The notes under the pieces: generated by a model
What the model was told of the DNA's origin: nothing
The model's database searches: none
The model's input: the letters and a program-made list of their open reading frames with translations, nothing else
Position numbers and translations under genes: made by a program
Shown: positions 1-6,299 of the stretch, piece after piece
Layout of the letters: each line of letters opens with the position of its first letter
Numbering within the stretch: position 1 is the first letter of the stretch
Assembly: GCA_031278755.1 (NCBI GenBank)
Contig: JAITJV010000321.1
Coordinates: 1 to 6,804, forward strand
Source of the DNA: Treponema sp.
GTDB taxonomy: Bacteria > Spirochaetota > Spirochaetia > Treponematales > Breznakiellaceae
Reading direction: 5' to 3'
Length of the DNA stretch: 6,804 nt

Positions 1-1
1 C

Positions 2-2383
2 GAACTGTACGGAAAAGATCGGCTCAAAAGAATTTGGTACGACATGGCCGTCATACGGGAATTCGAAACCATGCTCAATTCCTTTAAGACGCAGGGAAGC
101 TGGAACGGCATAGAGTACAACCACAAGGGGCCCGCCCATCTTTCCATGGGGCAGGAAGCTTCATCGGTAGGGCAGTGCGTAAATCTTGACACAGACGACT
201 TTATTTTCGGAAGCCACCGGAGCCACGGCGAAATTATTGCCAAGTGCTGTTCCGCCGTCTGGCAGCTTACAAGGGACGGGGCCGGAGAGAAAAAACTTGA
301 AGGAATCATGAAGGGTTTCCTTGACGGGGAAACGCTGGCGGCGGCGGAGAAGATCCCCTACAAAGACATGCGCGATCTTGCCGAAAATTTTGTTCTTTAC
401 GGAACGCTTGCGGAAATCTTCGCGCGCAGGGCGGGTTTTAACCGGGGACTCGGCGGAAGCATGCACGCATTCTTCACCCCCTTTGGCTCCATGCCCAACA
501 ACGCCATAGTGGGCGGTTCCGCCGACATCGCGTCGGGGGCGGCCCTCTACAAGCGGATCAACAAAAAGCCGGGAATAGTGATCGCAAACATAGGGGACGC
601 GTCCATGGGCTGCGGCCCCGTCTGGGAGGCGATGATGCTTTCGGCAATGGATCAGTACCATACCCTCTGGCCCAAAGACGCAGGCGGCGCGCCGCCCATA
701 CTTTTCAATTTCTTTGACAACTTCTACGGCATGGGCGGGCAGACTCTGGGGGAAACCATGGGCTACGGATCCGTCGCGCGGGTAGGCGCGGGCGTCAATC
801 CCGAAAACATGCACGCCGAACGGGTGGACGGCTACAATCCGCTCGCCGTCGCCGAAGCGGTCGCCAGAAAAAAACAGATACTGCTTGAAGGCAAAGGCCC
901 GGTGATCCTCGACACGATCACCTACCGCATATCGGGCCATTCGCCTTCCGACGCTTCAAGCTACCGCACCGCCGAAGAAGTAAAGCTCTGGCAGGAAGCC
1001 GATTCCATAGAAGCCTACGGCGCGTACCTTGCCGGAAACGGAATCGCCGAAAAATCGGAACTTGAAAATATGCGCTCCGCCATTACCGCAAAGATGACCG
1101 AGGTCGTCAAACGCGCGGTAAACGACGAAGCCTCTCCGCGGCTGGGCGGCGCTTTTATTGAAGGGGTGATGTTCTCCAACGGCAAAGGCTTCCCCGGCGG
1201 CAGGGCCGAAAAATTTGACGACAGGGAATGTGAACTGCTCGAATCCCCGAAGGAAAACGCGCGGGTCAAGGCTTTGGCGGGAAAGATACGCTGCGGCTTT
1301 GACGCCGAAGGCAAGCCCGTTTCCAAGAACAGGGTTTTCCAATACCGGGACGCGCTCTTTGAGGCGATGCTTCACCGTTTTACCATAGACCCCTCCATGG
1401 CGGCCTGGGGCGAAGAAAACCGCGACTGGGGCGGCGCATTCGCCGTTTACCGGGGACTCACCGAACTGCTGCCGTACAACAGGCTCTTCAACAGCCCCAT
1501 TTCGGAAGGCGCCATAGTCGGCGCAGGCGTCGGCTACGCCCTTTCGGGGGGCCGCGCCGTTGTGGAGCTCATGTACTGTGATTTCATGGGAAGGGCCGGA
1601 GACGAAATCTTCAACCAGGCTTCCAAATGGCAGTCCATGTCGGCGGGGCTTCTCAAAATGCCCCTCGTAATACGTGTTTCGGTGGGAAACAAATACGGCG
1701 CGCAGCACAGCCAGGACTGGGCGGCCATTGTCGCGCACATCCCCGGCCTCAAGGCGTATTTCCCCGCCACCCCTTACGACGCAAAGGGAATGCTCAACCT
1801 TGCGCTGAGGGGAACGGACCCGGTCGTGTTTTTTGAAAGCCAGCTCCTCTACGATATGAGCGAACGTTTTGAAAAGGGCGGCGTCCCCGAAGGGTACTAC
1901 GAAATCCCCGAAGGGGAGCCGGCCGTACGCATCGCCGGAAAAGATATAACCATCGCGGCATTGGGCGCGGCGCTCTACAAGGCGGTGGACGCGGCAAAGA
2001 TATTAAAGGAACGTTTCGGCATGGAAGCCGAGGTGATGGATCTCAGGTTTATCAACCCGCTTGATTACGGAAAAATAGTTGAATCGGTAAAAAAGACGGG
2101 CAGGATCGTCCTTGTAAGCGACGCCGCGGAGCGGGGCAGTTTTCTTCATACCGTCGCAAGCAACATTCAGACCTTCGCCTTTGATTATCTTGACGCCCCC
2201 GCCGCGGTAGTGGGAAGCCGCAACTGGATAACCCCCGCGGCGGAAATGGAGGAACTCTACTTCCCCCAGACAAACTGGATCATCGACGCAATACACGAAC
2301 GCGTCTGCCCCCTCGCAGGCTATACGCCCGGGACCGTACAGACAACGCTTGATCTTATGCGCCGGAACAGGCTTGGGGTGTAG
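2..2383 (+). CDS. Fused alpha/beta 2-oxoacid dehydrogenase E1 component (TPP-dependent), 5' partial
   Basis: The frame is open to the window edge: 14 residues precede the first ATG (position 44) and fit the E1-alpha N-terminus, so the true start lies upstream. Residues below count from that ATG. The alpha half (1 to about 365) shows HRSHG (58-62), GGSMH (137-141), the TPP/Mg motif GDAS (184-187) ending at DNFYGMGG (225-232), and GHSPSD...YR (298-308), matching the E1-alpha phosphorylation loop. A linker leads to the beta half (about 430-760) with GEE (456-458), SPISEG (484-489), GAQHSQ (552-557) carrying the conserved E1-beta histidine, and TPYDAKG (576-582). The family decarboxylates a 2-oxo acid, or cleaves acetoin, and passes the acyl group to lipoyl-E2. 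Compared with ordinary E1-alpha, about 45 extra residues lie between HRSHG and GGSMH. No E2 or E3 is in view, so the substrate is unknown. It is the first visible gene of a three-gene operon. The family call is firm; pyruvate, branched-chain or acetoin specificity is not decided. Confidence 0.9.
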   Translation, partial: ELYGKDRLKRIWYDMAVIREFETMLNSFKTQGSWNGIEYNHKGPAHLSMGQEASSVGQCVNLDTDDFIFGSHRSHGEIIAKCCSAVWQLTRDGAGEKKLEGIMKGFLDGETLAAAEKIPYKDMRDLAENFVLYGTLAEIFARRAGFNRGLGGSMHAFFTPFGSMPNNAIVGGSADIASGAALYKRINKKPGIVIANIGDASMGCGPVWEAMMLSAMDQYHTLWPKDAGGAPPILFNFFDNFYGMGGQTLGETMGYGSVARVGAGVNPENMHAERVDGYNPLAVAEAVARKKQILLEGKGPVILDTITYRISGHSPSDASSYRTAEEVKLWQEADSIEAYGAYLAGNGIAEKSELENMRSAITAKMTEVVKRAVNDEASPRLGGAFIEGVMFSNGKGFPGGRAEKFDDRECELLESPKENARVKALAGKIRCGFDAEGKPVSKNRVFQYRDALFEAMLHRFTIDPSMAAWGEENRDWGGAFAVYRGLTELLPYNRLFNSPISEGAIVGAGVGYALSGGRAVVELMYCDFMGRAGDEIFNQASKWQSMSAGLLKMPLVIRVSVGNKYGAQHSQDWAAIVAHIPGLKAYFPATPYDAKGMLNLALRGTDPVVFFESQLLYDMSERFEKGGVPEGYYEIPEGEPAVRIAGKDITIAALGAALYKAVDAAKILKERFGMEAEVMDLRFINPLDYGKIVESVKKTGRIVLVSDAAERGSFLHTVASNIQTFAFDYLDAPAAVVGSRNWITPAAEMEELYFPQTNWIIDAIHERVCPLAGYTPGTVQTTLDLMRRNRLGV

Positions 2384-2385
2384 CC

Positions 2386-3729
2386 TTGAACATCATAAAC
2401 GATCCCCGCGCCGGCATGGAGGAACGCATTGAAGCGCTAAAAGCGGAAGTAAAGGCAAAGCCTCCGGCGCGGATTACAGGCGCGGGCGAAGTGAACAACC
2501 ACATCCATACCATGTACAGTTTCAGCCCGTATACCCCGGCCATGGCCGCCCTCATGGCCCGCCGGGCGGGGCTTGAAGCCGCGGGTTCCGTGGATCACGA
2601 CTCAATAGCCGCGGCCCGCGAAATGACCGCGGCCTGCGCCGCGCTCGGCATGGGGGGATGTTCCGGTTTTGAGATCAGGGTAAGTTTCAAAGGCCCCCCC
2701 GGAAAGGGGCCTTTTGCGGACCGCAAGATCAACAACCCCGATTCCCCCGGCGTCGCGTACATGACCGTTCAGGGGGTTCCCGCTTCGGCCGCCTCCAAGG
2801 CGGACGCGTTTCTTAAACCGATACGCGGGGAGCGCCTTAAAAGAACGGCCGCAATGACGGAGAAGGCAAACGCGCTTTTAAGGGAAGCGGGCTTCGATCC
2901 TGTAAATTTTGAAAAAGACGTCGTTGACGCGTCGCTTTACCCTGAAGGAGGGGAAATAACCGAACGGCATTTAATGGCCGCGGCCGCGGCAAAAATTTCG
3001 GACAAGCTGGGCCGGGACGTTCTCTGCGAAGGCCTTAAAAAAAAGCTGGGAATAGAAGCGGGGGCCAAACAGGAAAAATATCTTTCCGATCCTGAAAACC
3101 CCCATTACCTCTACGATCTTCTCGGGCTTCTTAAAACAGGATTCCTCCCGCGTTTTTTCATACAGCCTGACGAGGCGGAATGTATTCCCGCGAAACAGGC
3201 GGTTGATTTCGCCCTTTCCATAGGCGCGATTCCCTCTTACGCCTATTTAGGCGACGTCGGCGAATCCCCCACCGGAGACAAGAAGGCCGAAAAATTCGAA
3301 GACGATTTTATTGAAGAACTCTTTGCGGAACTTGCCCGCCTTGGTTACAAAGCCGTCACCTACATGCCTCCGAGGAATTCCATTGCACAGTTACGGAAGG
3401 TGCGGCGCCTCTGCGCCAAAGGCGGCTTTATGGAAATCTCCGGCGTTGACATCAACAGTTCCCGCCAGTCCTTCAACTGCCCCGAAGTGCTTGAAGATGA
3501 ATTCCGCCACCTCATAGACACAACCTGGGCGCTTGTCGCCCATGAAAGGCTCGCCTCGGCCGATCCCGCCTTCGGAATTTTTTCCCCCGCGAACCCCCTC
3601 GCCCGGGAGAAACTTTCGGAGCGCATTGCGGCGTATGCCGCGGCGGGAAAAGCCCTTGACCCCGGCAATCCCGGAGAATCATCTTTTCTTGTCATCGAAA
3701 ATCTCCGCAAAGGAAGGTACACGCCATGA
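2386..3729 (+). CDS. PHP-domain metal-dependent phosphoesterase-like protein
   Basis: This is a 447-residue cytoplasmic protein with no signal peptide or membrane segment. PHP-fold metal ligands are visible: H39-x-H41 in NNHIHTMYS, D70-H71 in SVDHDS, E96 in GFEIR, and H195 in ITERHLMAA, which resembles the ITRPHIARAL segment of TrpH-type PHP phosphoesterases. The final motif, normally DxH, reads GVDIN (353-357), so asparagine replaces the usual histidine. PHP enzymes hydrolyse phosphoesters with two or three metals; the substrate here is unknown. The TTG start at 2386 was chosen because it lies 2 bp after the upstream stop, with GGGGTG at 2375-2380 as a plausible ribosome site. An in-frame ATG at 2416 would shorten the protein by 10 residues and has no better site. 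It overlaps the next gene by 4 bp, so the three genes are probably translationally coupled. Membership of the PHP superfamily is well supported; function is not. Confidence 0.8.
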   Translation: MNIINDPRAGMEERIEALKAEVKAKPPARITGAGEVNNHIHTMYSFSPYTPAMAALMARRAGLEAAGSVDHDSIAAAREMTAACAALGMGGCSGFEIRVSFKGPPGKGPFADRKINNPDSPGVAYMTVQGVPASAASKADAFLKPIRGERLKRTAAMTEKANALLREAGFDPVNFEKDVVDASLYPEGGEITERHLMAAAAAKISDKLGRDVLCEGLKKKLGIEAGAKQEKYLSDPENPHYLYDLLGLLKTGFLPRFFIQPDEAECIPAKQAVDFALSIGAIPSYAYLGDVGESPTGDKKAEKFEDDFIEELFAELARLGYKAVTYMPPRNSIAQLRKVRRLCAKGGFMEISGVDINSSRQSFNCPEVLEDEFRHLIDTTWALVAHERLASADPAFGIFSPANPLAREKLSERIAAYAAAGKALDPGNPGESSFLVIENLRKGRYTP

Positions 3730-4952
3730 AGCCCGCCGAAAAATCAATACACGCCGTACTCGCCCCGCTGGTGCGCGGAACAGGCTTAAACGCCGTAAAG
3801 GAAGCGCTTGCCGTAACGCCCGGACCCGCCGAAAAAATAAACGGCGCCCTCAATGCGGATATAGGAAAAGCGGTCAGGGACGGGTCAATTGACGAAGAAG
3901 AAGCCGCGGAAATTCTCCGCGGCGCCGCAAAGACGGCGGGGGAAAACCTTCCATCCTGCGTTACCGTTTCCACCGGCGGAGAAATTATCGGATCATACTG
4001 GATGGACCGCACGCTTGACGCGGCGCGGGAACGGCGCGAAAGAAAAGACGCCGCGCCGCTTGCCGCCGCGGAAAAGATCGAAAATGCGGGAATATGCCCC
4101 GAGGGATCGTCGTCGGAAAAAAGATCGGAGATCGTAAAAAACCGCATCGCCCTTGTAACAGGCGGCGCCCAGGGCTTTGGCGAGGAAATAGTCCGCGGGC
4201 TTGCCGCGTCGGGGGCCTTTGTCTTTATCGCGGACCTTAACATAAAGGGGGCGGAAGCGCTGGCGCGGAGCATAAACGGCGCGCTCGGAAAAACCGCCGC
4301 GGCGGCCGTTTCTCTTGACGTATCAAACGAAGAATCGGCGGAACAGGTTTTTGCGTTTGCGGCCGAAACCGCCGGAGGCCTTGATCTCCTGATAAGCAAC
4401 GCCGGCGTCCTCAAGGCGGGAAGCGTACTTGAACAGGACGCGGCGTCGTTCCGGTTTACCACCGACGTAAACTATGTGGGCTACTTCATCATGGCAAAAC
4501 ATGCGGGCCGCCTTATGAGGCGCCAGCACCGCACGGCCGCCGGATGGAAAACAGACATCATACAGATCAATTCAAAATCGGGCCTTGAAGGATCGAATAA
4601 AAACGGCGCTTACTCAGGCGGAAAATTCGGCGGCATAGGCCTTACCGCGAGCTTCGCCCTTGAACTTATCGACTACAACATCAAGGTAAACGCAATCTGC
4701 CCCGGCAATTTTTTCGACGGCCCCCTCTGGTCCGATCCCCAAAAAGGCCTGTTCGTTCAGTACCTTAACGCGGGGAAAGTAAAAGGCGCAAAAACCATCG
4801 CCGACGTCAAAACGTACTACGAAGAAAAAGTCCCCATGAAACGCGGCTGTACAGGACCCGACGTCATGCGGGCCGTCTACTATATCGTTGAGCAGGAATA
4901 CGAAACAGGACAGGCCGTCCCCGTTACCGGAGGGCAGGTCATGATGCATTAG
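3726..4952 (+). CDS. SrlD-like short-chain dehydrogenase with extra N-terminal domain
   Basis: A 408-residue protein in two parts. Residues about 139-408 form a complete classical SDR: TGGAQGFG nucleotide-binding loop (145-152), D170 after the second strand (suggesting NAD rather than NADP), SNAG (224-227), and catalytic S283, Y296 and K300 in the INSKSG...YSGGKFGG region. INSKSG, KFGGxGLT, KVPMKRGC and the C-terminal TGGQVM closely match remembered E. coli sorbitol-6-phosphate 2-dehydrogenase (SrlD), pointing to oxidation of a polyol or polyol phosphate to a ketose. Residues 1-138 have no counterpart in SrlD and no domain I recognise; they look helical and charged, with a conserved-looking segment around STGGEIIGSYWMD (82-94). 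The start is well set by AGGAAGG at 3711-3717, 8 bp before ATG, and by the ATGA overlap with the PHP gene. It is the last gene of the operon, followed by a strong hairpin. The SDR call is certain; the exact substrate is inferred. Confidence 0.88.
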   Translation: MKPAEKSIHAVLAPLVRGTGLNAVKEALAVTPGPAEKINGALNADIGKAVRDGSIDEEEAAEILRGAAKTAGENLPSCVTVSTGGEIIGSYWMDRTLDAARERRERKDAAPLAAAEKIENAGICPEGSSSEKRSEIVKNRIALVTGGAQGFGEEIVRGLAASGAFVFIADLNIKGAEALARSINGALGKTAAAAVSLDVSNEESAEQVFAFAAETAGGLDLLISNAGVLKAGSVLEQDAASFRFTTDVNYVGYFIMAKHAGRLMRRQHRTAAGWKTDIIQINSKSGLEGSNKNGAYSGGKFGGIGLTASFALELIDYNIKVNAICPGNFFDGPLWSDPQKGLFVQYLNAGKVKGAKTIADVKTYYEEKVPMKRGCTGPDVMRAVYYIVEQEYETGQAVPVTGGQVMMH

Positions 4953-4956
4953 CCGC

Positions 4957-4980
4957 GGGAGGCTTTGGGCAAAGCCTCCC
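4957..4980 (+). terminator. Perfect 10-bp hairpin after the three-gene operon
   Basis: GGGAGGCTTT (4957-4966) pairs without mismatch with AAAGCCTCCC (4971-4980) around a GGGC tetraloop, beginning 4 bp after the SDR stop codon. Position and stability fit a transcription terminator or an mRNA 3'-end stabiliser. No uridine tract follows (next bases CGTTACTG), so it is not a textbook intrinsic terminator. It could also be a copy of a dispersed palindromic repeat. Confidence 0.6.
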
Positions 4981-5013
4981 CGTTACTGCCGGCCTTCCCG
5001 GACGCGGCCGGGG

Positions 5014-5053
5014 TTGTAAAGCAGCAGATCATTTCGCACTTATGCTGTATATT
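5014..5053 (+). promoter_or_regulatory. Weak candidate promoter region for ldhA
   Basis: After the operon hairpin the sequence becomes AT-richer just before ldhA. TATATT (5048-5053) and TATGCT (5041-5046) resemble -10 boxes and TTGTAA (5014-5019) resembles a -35 box. No pair has normal 16-18 bp spacing: the closest, TTGTAA to TATGCT, has 21 bp. Use of TATATT would start transcription at about the ATG and give a leaderless message. A promoter somewhere here is likely from context, but its exact elements are not resolved. Confidence 0.22.
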
Positions 5054-5060
5054 GGATCGC

Positions 5061-6065
5061 ATGAACAACAAAACAATCGCCTTTTTTGATACAAAGCCCT
5101 ATGATCGCGGTTTTTTTGATTCCGCGAACGAGGGGTACGGATATACGGTTTCGTATTTCGACGTCAGGCTCAACGCCGGCACCGCTTCTCTTGTCAATGG
5201 CGCGGACGCGGTCTGCGCGTTCGTCAACGACAAGATTGACGCCGCCGTTGTTGATGTTTTTCTGCAGAACAACATAGGCCTTGTCGCGCTGCGAAGCGCC
5301 GGCTATAACAACGTCGATCTGCGGGCCGCATGGAAAAAAGTACATGTTGTGCATGTACCCGCGTATTCCCCCCACGCCGTTGCGGAACATACGGCGGCGC
5401 TGCTCCTTTCCCTGACGCGGCATATACATCAGGCGTACAACAGGGTCAGAGACGGAAATTTTCTTCTTTCGGGGTTAATCGGCCGGGATCTCCACGGCAA
5501 ATACGCGGGGATTGTCGGAACGGGAAAAATCGGTAAAATTACCGCGGGCATTTTTCAGGGCTTCGGCATGCATATCCTCGCCTTTGATAAATTTCCCGAT
5601 AATGAATGGGCCCGCGGTTCCGGCGTTGAATACGCCGATCTGGAAACGCTCTGTAAAACAAGCGACGTTATCAGCCTTCATTCGCCGCTTACCTCCGAGA
5701 CCCGCCACCTGATCGATCGTCATAAACTGTCATTGATGAAGAACGACGTAGTCATCATCAATACAAGCCGCGGGGCCTTAATTGACACCCAGGCGCTGAT
5801 TGAGGCGCTCAAACAAAAACGTATAGGCGGGGCGGGCCTTGATGTGTACGAAGAAGAGGAAGCGTATTTTTTTGAAGACTGGTCCTTTCAGGCCATAGAG
5901 GACGATGTGCTTGCGCGGCTTCTGACCTTTCCCAACGTTCTTGTTACGGGGCATCAGGCGTTCCTGACAAACGAGGCCCTTGACGCCATTGCCCGGATTA
6001 CCCTGGAAAACATCCGCCTTTATTTTGAAGAAGACGCCCTGCCCAATGAAATCTGTTACAAATGA
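5061..6065 (+). CDS. ldhA: Fermentative D-lactate dehydrogenase (NAD-dependent)
   Basis: This 334-residue cytoplasmic enzyme reduces pyruvate to D-lactate with NADH, regenerating NAD during fermentation. It is a D-2-hydroxyacid dehydrogenase of the usual LdhA length and aligns from memory with E. coli LdhA nearly end to end: FFDTKPYD at the N-terminus, VPAYSPHAVAEH (99-110), nucleotide-binding GTGKIG (153-158) with D176 as the NAD-selecting acidic residue, NTSRGALID (234-242), DVYEEE (261-266) and GHQAFLTNEAL (297-307). The catalytic triad of the family is R237, E266 and H298, all present. The ATG at 5061 was chosen because the family begins here; the frame stays open upstream to a TTG at 4965, but that would add 32 residues encoded by the operon hairpin. 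There is no clear Shine-Dalgarno sequence. It is separated by 108 bp from the SDR gene and by 234 bp from pdxK, so it is probably its own transcription unit. Confidence 0.93.
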   Translation: MNNKTIAFFDTKPYDRGFFDSANEGYGYTVSYFDVRLNAGTASLVNGADAVCAFVNDKIDAAVVDVFLQNNIGLVALRSAGYNNVDLRAAWKKVHVVHVPAYSPHAVAEHTAALLLSLTRHIHQAYNRVRDGNFLLSGLIGRDLHGKYAGIVGTGKIGKITAGIFQGFGMHILAFDKFPDNEWARGSGVEYADLETLCKTSDVISLHSPLTSETRHLIDRHKLSLMKNDVVIINTSRGALIDTQALIEALKQKRIGGAGLDVYEEEEAYFFEDWSFQAIEDDVLARLLTFPNVLVTGHQAFLTNEALDAIARITLENIRLYFEEDALPNEICYK

Positions 6066-6067
6066 AC

Positions 6068-6096
6068 CTGTTCCAAAAATTGAAATTTTTAAACAG
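6068..6096 (+). other. AT-rich hairpin directly after ldhA
   Basis: CTGTT (6068-6072) pairs with AACAG (6092-6096), and inside it AAAAAT (6075-6080) pairs with ATTTTT (6085-6090) around a TGAA loop, with a small CC/A internal loop between. It starts 3 bp after the ldhA stop. The stem is AT-rich and its T run lies inside the stem, so it is a weak terminator candidate and may only affect the mRNA 3' end. Confidence 0.35.
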
Positions 6097-6128
6097 CCTC
6101 AACTGTTCTTCAAATTCATGTTTGAGGG

Positions 6129-6149
6129 AAAAGACCGGCCGGTGTTTTT
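6129..6149 (+). terminator. Candidate weak intrinsic terminator for ldhA
   Basis: AAAAGACC (6129-6136) faces GGTGTTTT (6141-6148) around a GGCC loop, pairing except for one G-G mismatch, and ends in five T residues (6145-6149). An A tract, a short GC core and a T tract resemble a bidirectional rho-independent terminator. The GC core is only 2-3 bp unless the GGCC palindrome closes differently, so the call is tentative. Confidence 0.4.
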
Positions 6150-6151
6150 AG

Positions 6152-6185
6152 GCGCCCAAAAAGGCGGCGGCCGCCAAATTGGCGC
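6152..6185 (+). other. GC-rich two-part hairpin abutting the pdxK -35 box
   Basis: The outer stem is GCGCC plus AA (6152-6156, 6158-6159) against TTGGCGC (6179-6185) with one bulged C. After a 3x3 A-rich internal loop, the inner stem is GGCGG (6163-6167) against CCGCC (6171-6175) with a CGG loop. It ends at the base before TTGACA. It lacks a T tract, so its role could be an upstream terminator part or a protein-binding palindrome; the sequence alone does not decide. Confidence 0.4.
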
Positions 6186-6214
6186 TTGACAAGTCCTCGA
6201 TGTTTACATAGAGT
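6186..6214 (+). promoter_or_regulatory. Sigma-70-type promoter for pdxK
   Basis: A perfect -35 box TTGACA (6186-6191) is followed, after 17 bp, by TAGAGT (6209-6214), which matches four of six bases of the -10 consensus. Transcription would begin near 6221, giving a leader of about 79 nt before the pdxK ATG. This is the best promoter in the window. Confidence 0.6.
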
Positions 6215-6236
6215 ATGTTTAACAGATTAGACTTGT
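6189..6236 (+). promoter_or_regulatory. Possible operator: inverted and direct repeats over the pdxK promoter
   Basis: ACAAGTC (6189-6195) overlaps the -35 box and recurs inverted as GACTTGT (6230-6236) just past the expected transcription start. Between them ATGTTTA occurs twice, at 6200-6206 and 6215-6221, 15 bp apart on both sides of the -10 box. The arrangement would suit a regulator controlling the promoter, but 7-bp matches can arise by chance and no regulator gene is in view. Confidence 0.3.
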
Positions 6237-6244
6237 TCGATAAC

Positions 6245-6271
6245 CCGGTGCGGAACAACTCCGGACGCCGG
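6245..6271 (+). promoter_or_regulatory. Hairpin in the pdxK leader
   Basis: CCGGTG (6245-6250) pairs with CGCCGG (6266-6271), including one G-U pair, and CGGA (6251-6254) pairs with TCCG (6260-6263). The loop is ACAAC and a GA bulge lies on the 3' side. The 10-bp stem ends where the A-rich ribosome-binding repeat begins. It could insulate or expose the ribosome site. No T tract follows, so it is not a terminator. Confidence 0.45.
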
Positions 6272-6296
6272 AAAAGGAAAATTGAAAAGGAAAATT
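6271..6296 (+). repeat. Perfect 13-bp tandem duplication carrying the pdxK ribosome binding site
   Basis: GAAAAGGAAAATT occurs twice in direct succession (6271-6283 and 6284-6296). Each copy contains AAAAGG; the second (6285-6290) lies 9 bp before the ATG at 6300 and is the likely Shine-Dalgarno sequence. The first copy places a second AAAAGG 22 bp upstream, a possible standby site. The A-rich unit may have arisen by slippage. Confidence 0.85.
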
Positions 6297-6299
6297 GCG

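Noticed and set aside
161..940. Long open frame on the minus strand inside the E1 gene
   Set aside because: It is fully covered by the motif-rich E1 frame and arises from GC-rich codon structure; its translation shows no recognisable motif.
3692..4462. 256-codon minus-strand open frame opposite the SDR gene
   Set aside because: Low-complexity Ser/Ala/Arg-rich translation opposite a clear SDR with catalytic residues; a shadow frame.
5014..5037. Rex-type redox operator upstream of ldhA
   Set aside because: TTGTAAA resembles one half-site but no matching inverted half-site occurs at the required spacing.
4965..5060. N-terminal extension of LdhA from a TTG at 4965
   Set aside because: The added 32 residues are encoded by the operon hairpin and intergenic DNA and have no counterpart in LdhA, which begins at the FFDTKPYD segment.
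5980..6189. 69-codon plus-strand open frame across the end of ldhA
   Set aside because: It mostly overlaps ldhA in another frame, then runs through hairpin-rich intergenic sequence, with no ribosome site or motif.
6066..6299. TPP riboswitch ahead of the ThiD-like gene
   Set aside because: The conserved CUGAGA and related thi-box segments are absent, and the gene looks like pyridoxal kinase rather than a thiamine gene.
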